NCBI GenBank assembly: GCA_013339765.2
Contig: CM023456.1
Coordinates: 89,788,797 to 89,852,796, forward strand
Direction: 5' to 3'
Source: Haemaphysalis longicornis
Taxonomy: Eukaryota > Arthropoda > Arachnida > Ixodida > Ixodidae
Length of the DNA stretch: 64,000 nt
Below the pieces are notes generated by a model that saw only the letters and a list, made by a program, of their open reading frames with translations, had not been told where the DNA came from and made no database searches. This document shows positions 59,445 through 64,000 of the stretch, piece after piece (within the stretch, counting starts at the first letter, position 1; each line of letters opens with the position of its first letter). A program made the translations under genes and the position numbers.

Positions 59445-59970
59445 TCACTCTGGTCCAGTTGACCGGAACACGGCCACCTTGGCTTCACCTTGTTTATTTT
59501 CTCGAGTGTGTGACTCTGCAAACGTCTGCCCATACAGCCGTGCAGGGCTAGCTTCACTGGTGCCTGTTGTGTCTCGATAAGACAGCAGGGCCGAGTTGTG
59601 GTCTTCGGACTTGCCTAGGGTGCTTTTTGACAGTTTGAACCATTTGTTGCAGCTCGCCTTTTCACTGGGGGAACCTAGGACTACTGGTGACTTGACGGGA
59701 GCAACACGACGCAGCAAAATCTCCGAATTCCTTTGCCACCAACTAGACCATTGCCAGTACATAGTATCTAGGGGATACCATAGCACAGGAAACGCTCTTG
59801 GTGGACGTGATTACTGATTCTGCTGGGATTGGACCAAGCCTGATGACTTCATGGAGTGTGGACCGGTATTCTTTAAGAAGAATGTAGTCCCTGCCATTCA
59901 TATCGAAGAATTCGGCCCCAAACCTCCTCCCAAGGAAGACATGGCGTGACTGAAGCCATCATGGGGTTCT
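59445..59970 (-). pseudogene. Ty3/Gypsy integrase core fragment
   Basis: On the minus strand, from about 59960, it reads GAEFFDMNGRDYILLKEYRS (the opening of the core, with the usual D-Y-x-S altered), LGPIPAESVI, EFGDFAAS, TSSPRFPQ (usual S-S-P-x-Y-P-Q), then ALLSYRDTTG and SPARL. Frames shift repeatedly. It is a separate, oppositely oriented gypsy insertion. Confidence 0.65.
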
Positions 59971-60289
59971 AAACATTGAACGCGTGTCTCCGCAGATTTG
60001 AGGCAACAGGATACAGTGTTTTCGACTTAGCTGTTGATGGCGCACCTTGGCTGTTGATATCACGCTCGTACCACAGCTTTACAACGGTTTATCTTTTGAT
60101 GCCCTTCATGCAATACTTACAACACCTGCCGCTGGAGAGAGGTGGAGACGACAGTGCGAGTGTTCTTCAGAAGCAAATGTCAACTCCACCATCCCCGCAT
60201 GCAGACACGAACACAGTTAATTAGCCGTTACGATACCCAAAAAAATCCGTTTATTGCAAGTAATAAAGCTACTTCTCCGCCTCAACTGC

Positions 60290-60868
60290 CTACTTTGCAA
60301 AAAAAGCGGTGATTTTTGTTTTCACTTTCGTTTTGGCGGCTTCAACTACCATAGCATTCTCTACACGAAACATTATTTGCACCAGTTCCAGTCCGCGTCC
60401 TCAAAAATCACAGAAGCATTGCCGGAGCTCATTGACTGCTGAAAGCGCTTCATTATAAGCTTCGGACGGCTTTCACTCGGGACATCATTGGGAATGCGGG
60501 GGAGCTGTTCTCACAGTTCACCGATGTACCTGTCTTGGCCTGGACTCGCTGACTCCGCAGGTTCCGTCGAGAGTCCCGCGCGTCGGAAACAGTTAAGGAA
60601 AGGGTTCGGGCGTCATGTCGCCCCGTGCGAGGCGCATGTATAAGTCGCAACTCTTGCTCCGTGGTCGCGGCCAATCAACATCTCAATCGCCGCTTCCGAG
60701 ACCATGCATTTCGGCGTCCATTCTAGTGCGCGCAGAGTTCGATATATCGGATGTGAACTTCGTTATAAGGAATATGTTTCCCATGTATTTTCGTATCTGA
60801 AATATTTTTGTTCGTTATATAGCATATTTCACTTTATCCGGGTTCGTTATAGCCGGGTTTGACTGTAC
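60290..60868 (-). mobile_element. Tigger-like remnant
   Basis: Near 60868 the minus strand begins CAGTCAAACCCGGCTATAAC next to a TA, a Tigger-type end. Near 60340-60290 it reads KTKVKTKITAFFAK-stop, resembling the C-terminal ITDFF tail of Tigger transposases. Most of the gene between is missing. Confidence 0.55.
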
Positions 60869-60879
60869 CTATTTCACAA

Positions 60880-62820
60880 ACATAGGTAAAATATCTAGGA
60901 ACGGACCTACCGCAGACGAAGCTGAACATTTTCCAATGACCAATAATGTTTTCAATATTAATACACTAACGCAGGGAGATATAATAAATATCGTAAACCA
61001 GCTATCGGAGAACAAAGCTGTCGGTTATGACGCAATACAAGCGAAAGTAGTGAAGCAAAACATTGACATTCTGTCGGTTCCCCTTCATCATATAATTAAT
61101 CGTCCAATTAACCCTGGTTCTTATCCAAATGTACTTAAAATTGCATGAGTTGTTCCAGTTTATAAGACTGGAGATCCGAACAATACAAATAGTTACAGAC
61201 CAATATCTGTGTTAAGCGTAATTAATACCATTTTGGAGAAATTAATATCTATACAGCTTAAAGAAATATCTCCAGGAAAATCACGTAATTTGCCCGAAGC
61301 AGCATGGGTTTGTTCCCAACAGGACTACGTCCTCGGCCGTTCTAACACTTGCTCAAGTTATAAACAACGCTCTTCACAAAAATCAGTTGGCAATAGGAGT
61401 GTTTTTGGACATTAAGAAAGCTTTTGACGCGGTTAATCATTCAATTGTTATAAATAAACTGGAAAAATAATGGTTATAATTGGCAACTCCCTTAAATTCT
61501 TTGCGAGCTATCTTTCATCTAGAAAACAGAAAGTGGTAATCGATAATCACCATTCTTCATACAGTGACTTAACATGTGATGTTCCGCAAGGATCAGTTTT
61601 AGGTCCTATTTTATTTTCGTTGTGTGTAAATGATCTCCCACTCGCAATACACAAATCCACAATAGGATCAGTTTTAGGTCCTATTTTATTTTCGTTGTAT
61701 GTAAATGATCTCCCACTCGCAATACAGAACTTCCACAATACTAATGTATGCGGATGACACCGCAATTATATTTTGTGGTGGTGATTCTCTATCTGAAATG
61801 CAAGATACCATTACTAGCTGAAATGGGCAGTATCTACTCATGGTTTTGAAAAGTAAGTTAACCATAATACCTACAAACTAAATGTGTCATCTTTCACTCG
61901 AGGAGAAAAGTAATTGATAATAGGTTCTTTTAGTGTGTATATAAACGACAAATCAATTGAGAATGTAACCTCCTTCAAATATCTGGGTGTTGTCTTTGAT
62001 TCACACCTACATTGGAAAGAACAAGTCCAAAAGGTGTGTAAAAAACGTGCGTTTAGTTTTTTCACGTTAACCAAAGCGCGATGTTCCTTCCCATGTAGTA
62101 TGTTACGATCTTTATACTTCACTTTATTTCAGTGCAACATTATTTATTGTACGGAAGCGTAGGGGCTTACCTTTGAAACATATTTTACGCCGTTATATCG
62201 ATTACAACGACGAGCACTAAGAATAATATCATTTTCTGCATTCAACCGTCCTGTCAATACAATTTTTAAGGAATTTTGTGTGCTTTCTTTTCAACTATTC
62301 GGAATACAAAATATCTCTTTTGGTAAACACAATTATAAACCGCAACGTTCCTGTACCCTTAGCACGTTTTTCTATCCCTGTTCGAAGCACTAGGCAAGCA
62401 TCCAACGCCAACTTCAACTTGCCAATGCGTCATAACGCTTATGGCGAAAGGCTTATTGAATTCTACGGTGCCAAAGTGTGGAACGATATACCTATTCAAG
62501 TGCAAACTGCGAGGAACTTCTAATTGTCTTGCAAGATGTTTTACTTGGATAAACAGAATGTAGTTTAATGATGTGATTATAATTATAGTGAATGTTTATA
62601 CTGTTTTGTGTTTCATTTATTATTTGCCTATTTTGTTCATTTCCTTTATTTTCGAACCTTGGTAGATACCTGCGACTCATTTGTATGTGTATTTTTGTAT
62701 TGGACCGGAAACTAGCCTCCTGGCTATTGGTCCAAATAGTCTAAACCTTTTTCCTGTCTTGTGATAATAACGCTCTTGATTGTTTGATTATTGAATAAAT
62801 CGCCCACCCGTTCCTCTGCC
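60880..62820 (+). pseudogene. CR1/L2-like LINE reverse transcriptase and 3' UTR, broken
   Basis: RT blocks appear in order across several frames: ENKAVGYDAIQAKVVKQ, NSYRPISVLS, KKAFDAVNHS, DVPQGSVLGPILFSL, an ADDT block at 61750, SFKYLGVVFDSHLHW and the C-terminal RHNAYGERLIEFYGAKVWND. Stops occur about every 100-300 bases. A 75-base in-frame tandem duplication affects the PQGSVLGP block. The 3' UTR contains TTGGACCGGAAACTAGCCTC and ends near AATAAATC at about 62800. Confidence 0.8.
61590..61739 (+). repeat. 75-bp tandem duplication in the RT domain
   Basis: GGATCAGTTTTAGGTCCTAT begins at 61590 and again at 61665. Each unit encodes GSVLGPILFSL and VNDLPLAI, so the reading frame is kept. Confidence 0.9.
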
Positions 62821-62833
62821 CTTTTCACTTACA

Positions 62834-63868
62834 GTGAAAGAGCGAGCCTTGGATCTCAGCGCTTCGTTTTTAGATGGGTACAGGTCACCCTTTTCAAACA
62901 TTTTACCGCCTTGGCAAGTTCGTCCCGTGTCCTGTGACCTTTCTTTTATAAAACTTGACAAAAATTGGGTACCGCGAGCTGCAATACTGCAGCACTTGCT
63001 CTCTCTGCAGTTTAAATACCCACTTGCAGAATTTTACAGTGACGTTTCTAAAACCTCCACTATGGTCTCCTGCGCTGCTCATGGTCCGAACTTCAATGCA
63101 GCCAGACCCATGAGCGTGCACACAACAATTTTTTCAGCAGAAGCGTATAGAATTTTACTGATTGTACGACACATACTTTAAAATCAAATTCTGCAGTCTA
63201 TCATGTACATAGATTCCTTGAGTGTTGTTCGCGCAGTATCATCGCATACACCCCCCAAAAACCACATAGTTAATCTAGTATTCCCCACCATCATGTCTGT
63301 GTATGCTCAGAAGCATCAGCTGCTCTTCTGCTGTGTCGCAGGACATGCTGGGATCGCTCGGAGCGAGTTGGCAGACGAGAGAGCTGCTGCTGCTGCACTC
63401 AGGAACACTGTAGACATAACAACCGTACCATATACAGTCCTCAAGCCACACATAAGACAACACTTGCGCAGAACATGTCAAACCCACTGGAACGAACAGA
63501 CAGACAACAAACTACATGTAATAAAGCCACACTTGGGACGGTACACAGCTGACTCACACAACAGACACACGGAAGTCGCCTTAGGCTGCGGATAGGGCCA
63601 CACCCATGCAACGCACTCGTATCTGCTGACGGGATCTTCTAGAACCCAGTGCAGCAGGTGCGGAGAGGCCCTATCCGTAGTGCACATACTAATCACATGC
63701 AAGGCACATCACACAACACGACACAAACACTTCAGAGAACTCTACAGACAACTTATTCCCCTACATCCATCGCTGTTTCTGGGTGACGATGCCATGGTTT
63801 CCGTGAAACGTGTGTTTGAGTATTTGTCAGACGTTAAGTTTTTAAACCTCATTTCCTATCACGCATAA
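62834..63868 (+). pseudogene. I-group LINE: RNase H and C-terminal zinc tail
   Basis: The RNase H residues are AEFYSDVSKT (Asp), TIFSAEAYRI (Glu), MYIDSLSV (Asp) and VAGHAGIARSELADE (His, Asp). One TAA splits the domain at 63179. After a TAG at 63593 the same frame continues with CSRCGEALSVVHILITC, a C-x2-C-x8-H-x4-C knuckle usual at the C-terminus, ending at 63868. The 3' UTR follows to the window edge. The RT would be upstream but is absent here, so the copy is 5'-truncated near 62820. Confidence 0.82.
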
Positions 63869-64000
63869 TCAAAACTGGCCCCATACACCAGCCATCGCCA
63901 TTATCTTTAACTGATTTTACTATGTTCGGTTTACACGTTTTTTACCTACCTTTTTGTGGTAACCACTTCACTTCATTAAATAACCTTTTCTCTGGCGCTC

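Overview
The window is eukaryotic, intron-containing and dense in transposable elements. Its repeat types (THAP and SWIM/YqaJ transposons, tRNA-headed SINEs with a conserved body, RTE, CR1/L2-like, I/R1-like and L1/Tx1-like LINEs, several Ty3/Gypsy lineages) and large introns packed with repeats fit a chelicerate, most probably a hard tick. This assignment is by recognition of repeat styles, not by a search.

One cellular gene is visible. It is the C-terminal half of an M13 (neprilysin/endothelin-converting-enzyme type) zinc metallopeptidase on the minus strand, split over seven short exons between 48674 and 22054. Reading minus-strand order, the exons carry the ILQ-like segment with YGLPR, the HExxH zinc site, a WW-containing segment, the NExxxD motif, the LPGL/QLFF segment, the WC...H segment, and the final CTLW with stop. 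All junctions have splice consensus and matching codon phase. The N-terminal exons lie outside the window. The introns hold most of the repeats between 22 and 48 kb.

Layout. 1-2070: L1/Tx1-like LINE, minus, broken. 2117-2975: non-autonomous relative of the transposon at 16-21.7 kb. 3192-8433: complete LTR retrotransposon with PBS, PPT and a gag-like frame but no pol. 8445-9677: palindrome and a pyrimidine-rich retroposon-like tract ending in (CT)n. 11147-11688: RTE 3' end with a 13-bp target duplication. 11700-12740: transposon-like long inverted repeat. 15520-21692: ISL2EU-type DNA transposon with a THAP transposase converging on a SWIM-YqaJ-PHD companion gene. 21688-21860: SINE. 22054-48674: the M13 gene with intronic elements (Tigger-like remnant, Mutator-like MITE, LINE pieces, a pogo element with a nested repeat, gypsy pieces). 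49105-55850: a LINE split by a second LINE inserted in the opposite direction with a 12-bp target duplication. 55850-60868: gypsy integrase fragments and a Tigger remnant. 60936-63868: two further LINE 3' ends.

Almost all element genes carry stops or frameshifts and look dead. The exceptions are the M13 exons, which are open and keep their catalytic residues. The most interesting objects are the two-gene ISL2EU-like element, the split M13 gene, the LTR element without pol, and the datable nested LINE insertion.
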